Below are positions 38,403 to 46,933 of a stretch of 64,000 bases of DNA, one piece after another. Every line of letters starts with the position of its first letter. The stretch's first letter is position 1. The notes under the pieces were generated by a model. The model was not told the origin of the DNA. It did not search any database and saw only the letters and a list, made by a program, of their open reading frames with translations. Both the position numbers and the translations under genes were made by a program. Source of the DNA: Pelagibacterales bacterium SAG-MED05 (GTDB lineage Bacteria; Pseudomonadota; Alphaproteobacteria; Pelagibacterales; Pelagibacteraceae); contig JACWDC010000004.1 of assembly GCA_014654415.1 (NCBI GenBank), positions 37,375 to 101,374 of the forward strand, in the 5' to 3' direction.

Positions 38403-40835
38403 TTAAGCTCTCAGCAATTTATTTTCAGAATCATAAGGAGATTCTTCTACTATAGAAGCTTCATGCATTTTACCAAGAATATCTATTTTTAACTTTTGAC
38501 CAACTTTAGCTAGTTCTGGTTTAACCATACCTAAAGCAATTGATTTATTTAATCTAAAACCAAAGTCACCACTTGTCGCTCTACCAACAACAGAGCCGTT
38601 GTCATATATAGGATTATTTCCCAAGACATCAGCATCAGTAACTCCATGAATTTCCATTGTAACTAATTTATTTGAAAAGCCTTTCGCTCTCCATTTATCT
38701 AATGCCGCACGTCCTATAAAATCTCCTTTATTTGGGTGAACAAATCTATCCAGACCTGACTCGTAAGGTGAATATTCAATTGATAATTCAGTTCCTACCA
38801 ATTTATAAGATTTTTCTACTCTCAAACTATTCATGGCTCTAATACCATAGGGTTTTAATCCAAATTCTTTTCCAGCTTCCATTAATTGATCAAAAATATG
38901 ATTTTGATATTCAATTGGGTGATGCAGCTCCCAGCCTAATTCACCTACAAAGTTTACTCTCATCGCGCTACATGGCGCTAAACCTATATTAATATTTTGA
39001 GCACTTAACCATTTAAATCTATCATTAGAAAAATCTGATCTAGAAACTTTTTGCATTAGTTGTCTTGCTTTAGGTCCTGAGACAACTAAAACTCCCATAC
39101 TATTAGTTAAATTTTCGTATTGAACAGTTCCATCTTTTGGCATCCATTTATGGATCCAATCATGATCAAGTCTCTGAAAGGCACCTGCTGAAACTAAGTA
39201 AAAACTATTTTCAGCCTCTCTCATAATAGTAAATTCTGAATGAACTCCACCTTTAGTGTTTAAAGCGTGGCAAAGATTAATTCTTCCAATTTTTTTAGGA
39301 AGTTTATTTGCAACAAGTTTATCTAAAAATTCTTCAGCTCCTGGGCCTTTAATTCTACATTTTCCAAATGCTGTCATATCTAATAGTCCAACATTTTCTT
39401 TTACATTTTTACATTCGTTCTCAACATTTTTAAACCAATTAGATCTTCTAAATGACCAGTCATCTTCCTGTTTCTCTCCTTCTTTTGCAAAAAAGTTTGC
39501 TCTTTCCCAACCAAATTTTGCTCCAAAAACAGCTCCTAATTTTTTTAAACGATCATAACAAGGCGCTTGTCTTAAAGGTCGACCTGCTTCTCTTTCTTCA
39601 TCAGGATAATGAATTGTAAATACATTTGCGTATGCTTCTTCATTCTTAGCTTTCAAATAAGATTTAGTTGCGTATGAGCCATATCTTCTTGGTTCAACTC
39701 CAAGCATATCAATTGTTGGCTCGCCATCAATAATCCATTCAGCTAGTTGCCAGCCTGCACCTCCGGCAGCTGTAATTCCAAAACTATGTCCTTCATTAAT
39801 CCAAAAATTTTTTAATCCCCACGCTGGACCAACTATTGGATTTCCATCAGGTGAGTAAGCGATAGCGCCGTTATAAACTTTTTTTACTCCCACCTCTCCA
39901 AATGCAGGTACTCTTTTTATAGCCCCTTCAATGTGTGGAGCTAATCGATCTAAGTCTTCTTGAAATAATTCATACTCACTATCTTTTGAGGGACCATCAA
40001 CATAACAGCATGGTGCCCCTTTTTCATAAGGACCTAGCAGTAATCCTCCGGCTTCTTCCCTCATGTACCAAGAGTTATCACTATCTCTGAGCACTCCCAT
40101 TTCAGGCTTTCCTTCTTTTCTTCTCTTTTGAATCTCTGGATGAGGTTCAGTAACGATATATTGATGTTCAACAGGAATTACAGGAATATCTAAACCAACC
40201 ATACGTCCTGTTTGCCTAGCGAAATTTCCACTACAAGAAACTACATGTTCACATTCAATATCTCCTTTATCAGTGTTAACTACCCAACCATTTTTTGTTT
40301 GTTTAATTGATGTAACTGTTGTGTTTCTATAAATTTCAGCTCCATAGTTTCTTGCTCCTGTGGCTAACGCTTGAGTTAAATCTGCAGGCTGAATGTATCC
40401 ATCTTCAGGATGTTGTATTGCTCCGATTAGGCCCTCTATATTAATTAAAGGCCAAATTTCTTTTACTTGCTCAGGTTTCAAAAATTTTACGTCAACACCT
40501 ATAGTTTTAGCTACCCCAGCGTATTGATGATACTCATCCATTCTGTCTTGAGATTGAGCCAAACGAATATTTGATACAACGCTAAATCCTACATTCTTAC
40601 CAGTTTCTTTTTCTAAAGATTTATAAAGTTGAACTGCATATCTATGAAGTTGCCCAACAGAGTAACTCATATTAAATAAAGGCAATAAACCTGCAGCATG
40701 CCAAGTAGAGCCAGAAGTTAACTCTTTTCTTTCTACCAACACAACGTCAGACCAACCTTTTTTAGCTAAGTGATAAAGTACGCTTACACCAACTACTCCA
40801 CCTCCAACTACAACTACTTTTGATTTTGATTTCAT
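38403..40835 (-). CDS. Dimethylglycine/sarcosine dehydrogenase-like flavoprotein with folate-binding domain
   Basis: An 810-residue flavoenzyme of the DMGDH/SARDH family that oxidatively demethylates a methylated glycine, passing electrons to ETF and the C1 unit to tetrahydrofolate. The FAD motif is VVVVGGGVVGVSVLYHLAKKG. His46 in TSGSTWHAAG corresponds to the covalent FAD site of mammalian DMGDH. The C-terminal half is GcvT-like (LLDMTAFGKCRIKGPGAEEF, VSGPKARQLM, GELGWELHHP, GIRAMNSLRVEKSY). The exact substrate, dimethylglycine or sarcosine, cannot be decided by eye; because soxBDAG handles sarcosine, dimethylglycine is more likely. A TTGACG lies upstream but has no well-spaced -10 box. Confidence 0.92.
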   Translation of the reverse strand: MKSKSKVVVVGGGVVGVSVLYHLAKKGWSDVVLVERKELTSGSTWHAAGLLPLFNMSYSVGQLHRYAVQLYKSLEKETGKNVGFSVVSNIRLAQSQDRMDEYHQYAGVAKTIGVDVKFLKPEQVKEIWPLINIEGLIGAIQHPEDGYIQPADLTQALATGARNYGAEIYRNTTVTSIKQTKNGWVVNTDKGDIECEHVVSCSGNFARQTGRMVGLDIPVIPVEHQYIVTEPHPEIQKRRKEGKPEMGVLRDSDNSWYMREEAGGLLLGPYEKGAPCCYVDGPSKDSEYELFQEDLDRLAPHIEGAIKRVPAFGEVGVKKVYNGAIAYSPDGNPIVGPAWGLKNFWINEGHSFGITAAGGAGWQLAEWIIDGEPTIDMLGVEPRRYGSYATKSYLKAKNEEAYANVFTIHYPDEEREAGRPLRQAPCYDRLKKLGAVFGAKFGWERANFFAKEGEKQEDDWSFRRSNWFKNVENECKNVKENVGLLDMTAFGKCRIKGPGAEEFLDKLVANKLPKKIGRINLCHALNTKGGVHSEFTIMREAENSFYLVSAGAFQRLDHDWIHKWMPKDGTVQYENLTNSMGVLVVSGPKARQLMQKVSRSDFSNDRFKWLSAQNINIGLAPCSAMRVNFVGELGWELHHPIEYQNHIFDQLMEAGKEFGLKPYGIRAMNSLRVEKSYKLVGTELSIEYSPYESGLDRFVHPNKGDFIGRAALDKWRAKGFSNKLVTMEIHGVTDADVLGNNPIYDNGSVVGRATSGDFGFRLNKSIALGMVKPELAKVGQKLKIDILGKMHEASIVEESPYDSENKLLRA

Positions 40836-40912
40836 AGATAATTATTATATTTAATAGAAGACGATGATACGTCAAGATAATCTAACTTGTAAATAGTGGA
40901 AAAGCTGTGTTT

Positions 40913-41305
40913 TTATTCGAATGTTTTCAATTCTAGAACATTTCCATTTGGATCTTCAATAAAAAATGTATTTTGCTGAAATTTTGTACCTTTGAACCTT
41001 GTATAAGGTTTATCAATATATTTTATATTTTTATTTTTTAAGTTGGACTTAATCTGATTAAAAACTCCTTTTTCTAGGTGCACTCCAAAATGAGGAACTG
41101 GAACATTTCCCATATCTACCTCGTGTCGTTCTCTTGGTAGTTTCATTTTAGTTTGATGTAAGGTTAATTCATTTCCCCAAAAATCGATATCTACCCATTT
41201 TCCTTCCTCTCTATTTCCAGTCTTACATTCAAGAATTTCAGTATAAAACTTTTCTGTTTTTTCCAAATTTCCTGCAGGAAGTGCTAAATGAAATGAGTTA
41301 CTCAT
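40913..41305 (-). CDS. VOC-superfamily (glyoxalase/dioxygenase-like) protein
   Basis: A small metalloenzyme-fold protein of two beta-alpha-beta-beta-beta units. It begins MSNSFHLALPAGNLEKTEKFYTEILEC, the classical VOC first strand with a potential metal His, and ends QQNTFFIEDPNGNVLELKTF with the typical C-terminal Glu ligand. I prefer ATG 41305 over 41326 because the family starts just before the first strand. Substrate unknown. No operon partner is obvious on its strand. Confidence 0.82.
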   Translation of the reverse strand: MSNSFHLALPAGNLEKTEKFYTEILECKTGNREEGKWVDIDFWGNELTLHQTKMKLPRERHEVDMGNVPVPHFGVHLEKGVFNQIKSNLKNKNIKYIDKPYTRFKGTKFQQNTFFIEDPNGNVLELKTFE

Positions 41306-41443
41306 AATTGTATTGAAATAAATCAATTTTAAAATGTTTCAAGTGGTCAATTTAGCCAAAGTGCGAATAATTATCATTAATGCAAGTTATTTAAAGGACA
41401 AATAAATCATTGAAAATTTAAAGCATCTAACTATATATATAAT

Positions 41444-41563
41444 ATGGGATGCAATAATCCAAAATGTAAATGTACTAGCTGCGTAAGTGATAAGTGTCCT
41501 TGCGACGGTTCGAAAGACTGCCTATGTACGCCTGAAGACATAACTTGTTGCTGTAACAAGTAA
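41444..41563 (+). CDS. 39-residue Cys-rich metallothionein-like protein (missed by the ORF track)
   Basis: ATG 41444 opens a 39-codon frame ending at TAA 41561-41563. The product contains 11 cysteines (28% of residues) in a metal-thiolate pattern: [11 protein letters not shown], then KCPC, DCLC and a terminal CCC. It contains no aromatic residues and no His, and has Lys, Asp and Asn between the Cys, which is the profile of metallothioneins. It lies in the 263-base gap between the VOC gene and cysE, 26 bases before cysE and in the same direction, so it may be co-transcribed with cysteine synthesis. A role in Zn/Cu/Cd binding or cysteine storage is inference. The ATG has no strong ribosome-binding site. 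Confidence 0.7.
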   Translation: MGCNNPKCKCTSCVSDKCPCDGSKDCLCTPEDITCCCNK

Positions 41564-41589
41564 TCAGTCATTTTAAATCGAATTTAATT

Positions 41590-42165
41590 ATGAACGAATA
41601 TTTAAACTCTATTATTAAAAGAGATCCAGCAGCAAAATCTAAAATCAGCCTGATACTAACTTATCCAGGTGTTAAGGCCGTTTTTTTTCACAAAGTAGCA
41701 AATTTCTTTCACTTAGCCGGATTTCATTTGTTGGCTAGAGTGATATCTCAAATAACAAGATTTTTTACTGGTATTGAAATTCATCCCGGAGCAAAGATTG
41801 GAAAGAATCTTTTTATTGATCATGGAATGGGCGTTGTAATAGGAGAAACATCAGAGATAGGAAATAATGTAACCATATATCATGCTGTTACACTTGGAGG
41901 GATTTCACCAAGTATCGATAGTGAAAGACAGAGACATGAAAAAAGACATCCAACTATAGGAAATGATGTTGTGATAGGATCTGGAGCTCAAATCATAGGA
42001 CCTGTTAAAGTAGGTAATGGTTCTCTTATTGCTGCTAATGCGGTTGTTGTAAAAGACGTTCCAGATAATGTTACGATGGTGGGAGTTCCAGCTAAAATTA
42101 TTAAATCAAGCAATCAAGGAGAGTTTAGACCCTATGGTGTTGATGAAAAAGTAAAAGATGAGTAA
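41590..42165 (+). CDS. cysE: Serine O-acetyltransferase
   Basis: CysE acetylates L-serine with acetyl-CoA to give O-acetylserine, the carbon skeleton for cysteine. The protein has 191 residues, the short type with a reduced N-terminal helical domain. The left-handed beta-helix of hexapeptide repeats contains [45 protein letters not shown] and [12 protein letters not shown], with the catalytic His in IDHGMG and YHAVTLG. No O-acetylserine sulfhydrylase is adjacent. It overlaps the msrB gene by eight bases. Confidence 0.94.
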   Translation: MNEYLNSIIKRDPAAKSKISLILTYPGVKAVFFHKVANFFHLAGFHLLARVISQITRFFTGIEIHPGAKIGKNLFIDHGMGVVIGETSEIGNNVTIYHAVTLGGISPSIDSERQRHEKRHPTIGNDVVIGSGAQIIGPVKVGNGSLIAANAVVVKDVPDNVTMVGVPAKIIKSSNQGEFRPYGVDEKVKDE

Positions 42166-42535
42166 TAAAGATTGGGATCCAAACTTAACTCCTGAACAAA
42201 ATTATGTTTTAAAACAAGAAGGAACAGAGTCTCCAGGCTCAAGTCCTTTAAATGATGAAATAAGAGAAGGTTCTTACCACTGCGTTGGTTGTGGAACTAA
42301 ACTTTTTGACTCTAGTTCAAAATATGAAAGCGGCTCAGGTTGGCCATCTTTTTTTAAATCTATACCAGATGTATTTGAAGAAAAAACTGATATGCATATT
42401 GGTTATCAAAGAACTGAATATCATTGTAGAAAATGTGGAGGACACCACGGGCATATTTTTGATGATGGGCCTAAACCTACAGGAAAACGTTATTGCAACA
42501 ATGGCGTGTGCTTAATTTTTAAACCCAACAGTTGA
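42158..42535 (+). CDS. msrB: Cytoplasmic peptide-methionine (R)-S-oxide reductase MsrB
   Basis: This enzyme reduces methionine-R-sulfoxide in proteins. The 125-residue protein has both zinc knuckles (CVGC and CRKC), the substrate pocket segment [11 protein letters not shown] and the catalytic Cys in [13 protein letters not shown]. There is no signal peptide, so it acts in the cytosol. It is translated from a start inside the end of cysE. A second, exported MsrB is encoded at 45209-45664. Confidence 0.95.
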   Translation: MSNKDWDPNLTPEQNYVLKQEGTESPGSSPLNDEIREGSYHCVGCGTKLFDSSSKYESGSGWPSFFKSIPDVFEEKTDMHIGYQRTEYHCRKCGGHHGHIFDDGPKPTGKRYCNNGVCLIFKPNS

Positions 42536-42654
42536 AAAGTTATTCACTCACTCAATAAGTGTTTTGAATACAACTAGCTAAAAGATTAGAATTTATTTTG
42601 CATGTCAACTAGACCAAGGCAGCATAAATTTGTTAAACTTTCTTTTCACCCACC

Positions 42655-43215
42655 ATGACAAGAATAATTGTTCCCCTCTCATTTTTTATAATCTTTCTTT
42701 TTTTATTTTCTAACGTTCATGCTGCACAGGCAAATTGGAAACCAGCAAAAAATGGAGATAAAATTATCTTAATTAGACACTCAAAAGCCCCTGGATTTGG
42801 AGACCCACCAGGCTTTCAAATCAAAGACTGTAAGACGCAAAGAAACCTTAGCAAGGAGGGAGTAGATCAATCAAAAAAAATAGGAAGATTGTTTAAAAAA
42901 AATAAAATTAAAATTGATCAAGTATTAAGCAGTCAGTGGTGTAGATGTAAAGATACTGCTAAGTATGCATTTAAAAATTATAAAGAGTTTTCAGCTTTAA
43001 ATTCTACTTTTCAGTCACCTTATGACAAAAATGCTAAGAAACAAATTAAAGAATTGAAAGAGTATATTCAAAAATGGAATGGGAATGGCAGTAATTTAGT
43101 ATTAGTAACTCATTACGTAATAATAACAGCAATAACAGATGTAATACCTAGATCTGGCGAAATTGTTATCATAGATAAAAATTTTAATACACTTTCAACT
43201 ATTTTAACTAATTAG
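42655..43215 (+). CDS. Secreted histidine-phosphatase superfamily protein
   Basis: A 186-residue protein with a signal peptide (IIVPLSFFIIFLFLFSNVHAA, cleavage after about 24). The phosphatase core begins KIILIRHSKAPGFGDPP, where RHS replaces the usual RHG. NLSKEGVDQSKKIGRLFK and VLSSQWCRCKDTA follow, and the second His is in LVLVTHYVIITAI. The catalytic His and Arg are present, so activity is plausible, though the branch is unusual. It would act in the periplasm, perhaps releasing phosphate from an organic ester; the substrate is unknown. Confidence 0.8.
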   Translation: MTRIIVPLSFFIIFLFLFSNVHAAQANWKPAKNGDKIILIRHSKAPGFGDPPGFQIKDCKTQRNLSKEGVDQSKKIGRLFKKNKIKIDQVLSSQWCRCKDTAKYAFKNYKEFSALNSTFQSPYDKNAKKQIKELKEYIQKWNGNGSNLVLVTHYVIITAITDVIPRSGEIVIIDKNFNTLSTILTN

Positions 43216-43556
43216 AAAAAAATATAATAGACAAAAATTGCAATGATCAAATACTCTATAGCTGTTTTTAAAATTATTAAGTTTCTTTTATCATTAAATT
43301 TTGAATTGATATAAAGACTCAATCTTACAAAGGCTAAATGAACTAAGATAATACTTACTACAATTCCTAGCAATGCTTGATAAAAAGAGAAGTTTTTTAA
43401 ACCATACCAACAGGCTGCAATAAATGTTAACCATGAAATATTTGATACAAATAGAGTAATTAAAATTCCAGAGCCCTTTTTAAAAATACTTTGAGACTTA
43501 ATAAATGTGTAAGACCACAAAAGGGTAAATAAAAAACCTAAGTATTTAATCATCAT
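43212..43556 (-). CDS. Small integral membrane protein of unknown function
   Basis: A 114-residue protein with about four hydrophobic helices (YLGFLFTLLWSYTFI, ILITLFVSNISWLTFIAACWYG, ALLGIVVSIILVHLAFVRLSLYI, TAIEYLIIAIFVYYIFF). No catalytic motif is apparent and I do not recognise the family. It is convergent with the phosphatase gene, with a four-base 3' overlap, and divergent from ccdA. The start may be the second Met. Confidence 0.6.
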   Translation of the reverse strand: MMIKYLGFLFTLLWSYTFIKSQSIFKKGSGILITLFVSNISWLTFIAACWYGLKNFSFYQALLGIVVSIILVHLAFVRLSLYINSKFNDKRNLIILKTAIEYLIIAIFVYYIFF

Positions 43557-43606
43557 GTGTTAATATTGTAATTGCGAGAGATAGCAAAGGCAAATATAAA
43601 GAGATT

Positions 43607-44320
43607 ATGATTATTAAGCTAACATTTGCTTTTGGCGCTGGATTTATAAGTTTCCTAACCCCTTGTGTATTACCAATAATACCTGGCTATATATCTTATA
43701 TAACTGGAAAAAATTTAAATGAAATTGAACAAAATAAGAAAGCTGTATTAATTAAAACTATTCTTTTTTCTTTAGGTTTCTCTCTAGTTTTTATAGCTTT
43801 AGGTGTTAGCGCTTCCGCAGTTGGAAATATTTTATTATTTTTTTCCAATGAATTAAGGATTGCAGCTGGAATAATAATAATATTATTTTCTTTACAAATG
43901 TTAGGGTTATTTAATTTTCAATTTTTAAATCAAGAAAAAAGAATTGAAACTAAAGATTATAAGGACAATTATATATTTCCTTTTGTTGTAGGAGCAGCTT
44001 TTGCATTTGGTTGGACACCTTGTATTGGACCAATTTTAGGTTCTATTTTAGCTCTATCGGCTACTGAAGCTTCGATAAGTAAAGGTATTCTTTTATTGTC
44101 ATCTTATTCATTAGGATTAGCAATTCCTTTTATTTTGTCTGGTTATTTTATGAGTAGATTTTTAACTTCAAAGAAAAAATTTAGTAAATATTATAATAGA
44201 GTTACTAAAACTGGCGGCACCATTTTATTAGTTACGGGTATTTTGATCTTAACTAATCAAATTCAAGTGATTAGTTATTATATTTTGACAACGTTTCCAT
44301 TCCTAACTACTCTTGGTTAA
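43607..44320 (+). CDS. ccdA: CcdA/DsbD-type transmembrane thiol-disulfide transporter
   Basis: A 237-residue, six-helix protein that moves reducing equivalents from cytosolic thioredoxin to periplasmic acceptors. Both redox Cys sit in the characteristic Pro-Cys motifs: FLTPCVLPIIPGYISYITG at the N-terminus and GWTPCIGPILGSIL in the fourth helix. There are no periplasmic DsbD domains, which defines CcdA. Known acceptors include cytochrome c maturation thioredoxins. A nearby exported MsrB is another possible client (inference). Confidence 0.92.
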   Translation: MIIKLTFAFGAGFISFLTPCVLPIIPGYISYITGKNLNEIEQNKKAVLIKTILFSLGFSLVFIALGVSASAVGNILLFFSNELRIAAGIIIILFSLQMLGLFNFQFLNQEKRIETKDYKDNYIFPFVVGAAFAFGWTPCIGPILGSILALSATEASISKGILLLSSYSLGLAIPFILSGYFMSRFLTSKKKFSKYYNRVTKTGGTILLVTGILILTNQIQVISYYILTTFPFLTTLG

Positions 44321-45225
44321 TGAGCGATATAACTGTTCTTGGAATATTTGTTGCAGATATAAGTTTTTCAGGAAATAAAATTCCGAACACTGGAGAAACA
44401 ATACTTGGTGATAGTTATAATATTGGACCAGGTGGAAAAGGATGCAATCAAGCCATAGCAATTTCAAGGCTGGGTGGAAAAGTTACTTTTATCTCTAAGT
44501 TAGGAGATGATGAATATGGTAGGCTTGCGATAGATAAACTTAAAAAAGACAATATTGATACTTCAAATATAATTATTTCTAAAAAACATAAAACTGGTAT
44601 TGCAGGTATTCATGTTGATAGAAATACTGGAAAAAACGCAATTACCGTTGTTAGAGGCGCTCCATCAAGTTTAACTATAAAAGAAATTGATGCAAACGCA
44701 ATTAAGCAGTCAAAAATATTTTTAACACAATTAGAAATTCCAATAGAAGTCACTTTGCACAGCTTAAAAACTGCTAAAGAAAATGGCTTAATTAATATAT
44801 TAAATCCAGCTCCAGCTTGTAAACTGAGTAATGATTTTTTTAAAATGATTGATTACTTTACTCCTAACGAAACTGAAGCAGAGTTTTATACTGGAGTTAA
44901 AATCAATGATGAAAAAGATGCAAAAATTAGTGCGAAAAAACTTATAAGCATGGGAATTAAAAAAGTGATAATTACTTTAGGTGAAAAAGGATTATTTTAT
45001 TCAGACGGCAAAGAAGAAATTTACTTGAAAGCAAGTCTAGACAAAGCAGTTGATACCACGGGCGCTGGAGATGCGTTTAACGGAGGATTTTCATTTGCAT
45101 TACTAAAAGGAAAAAAAATAAAAGAATGTTTAGAAATAGCTAACAAAGTTGCTGGACTTTCGACTACAAAATTAGGAGCAGGTGACTCCATGCCAACTTT
45201 TAAAGATATTAGTTTGAAGGTTTAA
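44320..45225 (+). CDS. rbsK: Ribokinase-like PfkB-family sugar kinase
   Basis: A 301-residue PfkB-family kinase, nearest to ribokinase. The N-terminal signature is GGKGCNQAIAISRLGGKVTFISKLGDDEYG, with GGKG..NQA typical of RbsK. The C-terminal ATP and catalytic motif is DTTGAGDAFNGGFSFAL with the catalytic Asp. It probably phosphorylates ribose or a related sugar from nucleoside or purine turnover; no sugar transporter is adjacent. It overlaps ccdA by one base and the convergent msrB gene by 17 bases. Confidence 0.87.
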   Translation: MSDITVLGIFVADISFSGNKIPNTGETILGDSYNIGPGGKGCNQAIAISRLGGKVTFISKLGDDEYGRLAIDKLKKDNIDTSNIIISKKHKTGIAGIHVDRNTGKNAITVVRGAPSSLTIKEIDANAIKQSKIFLTQLEIPIEVTLHSLKTAKENGLINILNPAPACKLSNDFFKMIDYFTPNETEAEFYTGVKINDEKDAKISAKKLISMGIKKVIITLGEKGLFYSDGKEEIYLKASLDKAVDTTGAGDAFNGGFSFALLKGKKIKECLEIANKVAGLSTTKLGAGDSMPTFKDISLKV

Positions 45226-45664
45226 AAATTAAGCAAAGACCATTGTTGCAAAATCTTTTTCCATTTGCACTTGGTCCATCATTAAATACATGGCCGTGAT
45301 GCACTCCACATTTTGCACAATGGTATTCCGTTCTTACCATTCCAAATTTATGATCCACTTTTGTTTTAAAAGCTCCAGGCAATGCTTCCGAAAAAGAAGG
45401 CCATCCTGTTCCACTATCAAATTTAGATGTAGAAGCAAAAAGTTTAGCTCCGCAGTTAGCACAATGATAAAAGCCTTTTCTATTCTCTTTATTTAATTCA
45501 CTGGAAAAAGGTCTTTCAGTCCCCTCATTGAGCATAATATTTTTTTGTTCATCAGTTAAGTTTTCATTAAAAAGTTTTTTTGTTGCAGCAAAAATAAAGT
45601 TAAATGGAAATAATAAAGAAGAAACAAAAGATAAGCCTAAAACTTTTAAGAAACTTCTTCTCAT
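45209..45664 (-). CDS. Exported MsrB with a Tat-like signal sequence
   Basis: A 151-residue MsrB with an N-terminal extension. The first residues MRRSFLKVLGLSF match the twin-arginine pattern RRxFLK, followed by a hydrophobic stretch ending near FIFAA. The enzyme domain has zinc knuckles CANC and CAKC, GTGWPSFSEALPG and the catalytic Cys in GKRFCNNGLCLIF. It should reduce methionine-R-sulfoxide in the periplasm after folded export with its zinc. It overlaps the glutaredoxin gene by one base. Confidence 0.9.
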   Translation of the reverse strand: MRRSFLKVLGLSFVSSLLFPFNFIFAATKKLFNENLTDEQKNIMLNEGTERPFSSELNKENRKGFYHCANCGAKLFASTSKFDSGTGWPSFSEALPGAFKTKVDHKFGMVRTEYHCAKCGVHHGHVFNDGPSANGKRFCNNGLCLIFKPSN

Positions 45665-45921
45665 TATGATTTTAAAAGTTTATCTAATTCGCCAGTTCGA
45701 TTAGCTTCTTGCAATTTGTCATTTCCTCCAATGTAATGATCACCAATAAATATTTGAGGGATAGATCTTGCACCGTTTGTTCTTTGTAGCATTTCTTTTG
45801 CTTTAGCCGAGTCCTTCCATATATCAAATTCTTCTATCTCAATATTTTTAGTTTTTAATAAAGATTTTGCCGCTTCACAAAATGAGCAAGGATCTCCAGT
45901 GTACATTGTGACTTTTTTCAT
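45664..45921 (-). CDS. grxC: Glutaredoxin 3-type dithiol glutaredoxin
   Basis: An 85-residue glutaredoxin. The active site is PCSFC within MYTGDPCSFCEAAKSLL, and further family marks are the cis-Pro in ARSIPQIFIGDHYIGG. The usual CPYC of Grx3 is CSFC here. It is a cytosolic GSH-dependent disulfide reductase. It overlaps the upstream DUF2805 gene by four bases and the downstream exported-msrB gene by one, so the three form an operon. Confidence 0.93.
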   Translation of the reverse strand: MKKVTMYTGDPCSFCEAAKSLLKTKNIEIEEFDIWKDSAKAKEMLQRTNGARSIPQIFIGDHYIGGNDKLQEANRTGELDKLLKS

Positions 45922-46220
45922 AGTTTATGTATATCAGTAATCTTAATTTTTTCCCTGAGTTGTTTTCGCCCAAGTTTAAATTTTTTTCTATGTTTAATGC
46001 TAGTATTGTGAACTCTTTTTCTCCAAAGTTTAAAAGATGAAGTTTTTAAATTCTTCCTCATTATCTTAATAACGTCAGACTCATTATTTCCAGTTCTCTC
46101 TTTGATTTCTTCAAAAGTTATTCTATCAGCCCACGCTGCCCAAATTATCCAATCTTTGTTATATTTTTTTGGTTCAGGATTTTTAATTCTAGTTTCTGGA
46201 ATAAGACTTCTTTTTTTCAT
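45918..46220 (-). CDS. Small basic protein of the TIGR03643/DUF2805 family
   Basis: A 100-residue basic protein. The segment DWIIWAAWADRITFEEIKERTG followed by ESDVIKIMRKNLKTSSFKLWRKRV matches the TIGR03643/DUF2805 family, which looks like a helix-turn-helix fold (IKERTGNNESDVIKIMR) and is usually about 70-80 residues. A Lys/Arg-rich tail extends it here. Function unknown; nucleic acid binding is plausible. First gene of the operon with grxC and exported msrB. Confidence 0.82.
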   Translation of the reverse strand: MKKRSLIPETRIKNPEPKKYNKDWIIWAAWADRITFEEIKERTGNNESDVIKIMRKNLKTSSFKLWRKRVHNTSIKHRKKFKLGRKQLREKIKITDIHKL

Positions 46221-46243
46221 AAAAATATATATATAGTTTATTA

Positions 46244-46852
46244 ATGTTTCCTGAAAATTACTTTATTTATATTCAACTTATAATATTTTATTTTATCACA
46301 CCTGGGCCTCCTAGAGTTGTGATAGTTTCAAATACTATTAATTATGGTCTAAGAAAATCTGTTTGGACAGCTTTTGGTGATATTTCAGCCAATTTTGTTC
46401 AAGCTTCTTTAGTCACTTTTGTCATTGGCAGCTTGTTAATAGATAATCCTGGTGTTTACTTATATTTAAAGTGGGCTGGCATTTTGTATTTATTGTTCCT
46501 TGCTTATGAAACACTTGCTTTAAAAATTAAAAAAGCAGATATAAAAAATAAAGTTTTCAAAAGTAATTTATTAATGTTTAGAGATGGATTTTTGGTAGCA
46601 GGTCTAAGCCCTAAAGCATTAGTTTTTTTTGGTACTATTTTTCTTACTTTTATTAATTTTGAGAAAAATGTAATTTCTCAATTTTTAATTTTAATATCTA
46701 CCTGGATGATTTTAGATTTTTTTAGCCTAATGATATACGGACTTGCTGCGAGAAAAGTTGCTCTTTGGTTAAAGGGAAATCCAAGAACTTTAAATACAAT
46801 CTCAGCGTGTGTACTTATAATCATAGCCCTTTATGTGGGAATAAAAACATAA
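46244..46852 (+). CDS. LysE/RhtB-family exporter
   Basis: A 202-residue, six-helix protein of the LysE superfamily. The N-terminal motif FYFITPGPPRVVIVSNTINYGLRKSV corresponds to the RhtB signature (TPGPxxxxxxxxxxxxG) with an unusual PPR after GP. AGLSPKALVFFGTIFLTFI is the second conserved block (NPKxxLFF type, here SPKALVFF). It probably exports an amino acid or similar compound. It is divergent from the DUF2805 gene with a 23-base gap. Confidence 0.85.
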   Translation: MFPENYFIYIQLIIFYFITPGPPRVVIVSNTINYGLRKSVWTAFGDISANFVQASLVTFVIGSLLIDNPGVYLYLKWAGILYLLFLAYETLALKIKKADIKNKVFKSNLLMFRDGFLVAGLSPKALVFFGTIFLTFINFEKNVISQFLILISTWMILDFFSLMIYGLAARKVALWLKGNPRTLNTISACVLIIIALYVGIKT

Positions 46853-46870
46853 ATTTTATTTTTTAACCTG

Positions 46871-46899
46871 TTGTTAAAAAAGGCAAAAGTTGCTTTAAT
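46871..46899 (+). promoter_or_regulatory. Candidate promoter of the Liv-type operon
   Basis: TTGTTA (46871-46876) and TTTAAT (46894-46899) are 17 bases apart, followed by an A/T-rich leader, TTAATTAATTAACAAAGGGG, containing a strong AAAGGGG ribosome-binding site. A similar leader precedes the tctC gene at 57975-57995. Confidence 0.4.
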
Positions 46900-46933
46900 A
46901 AATTTAAATTAATTAATTAACAAAGGGGAACTA

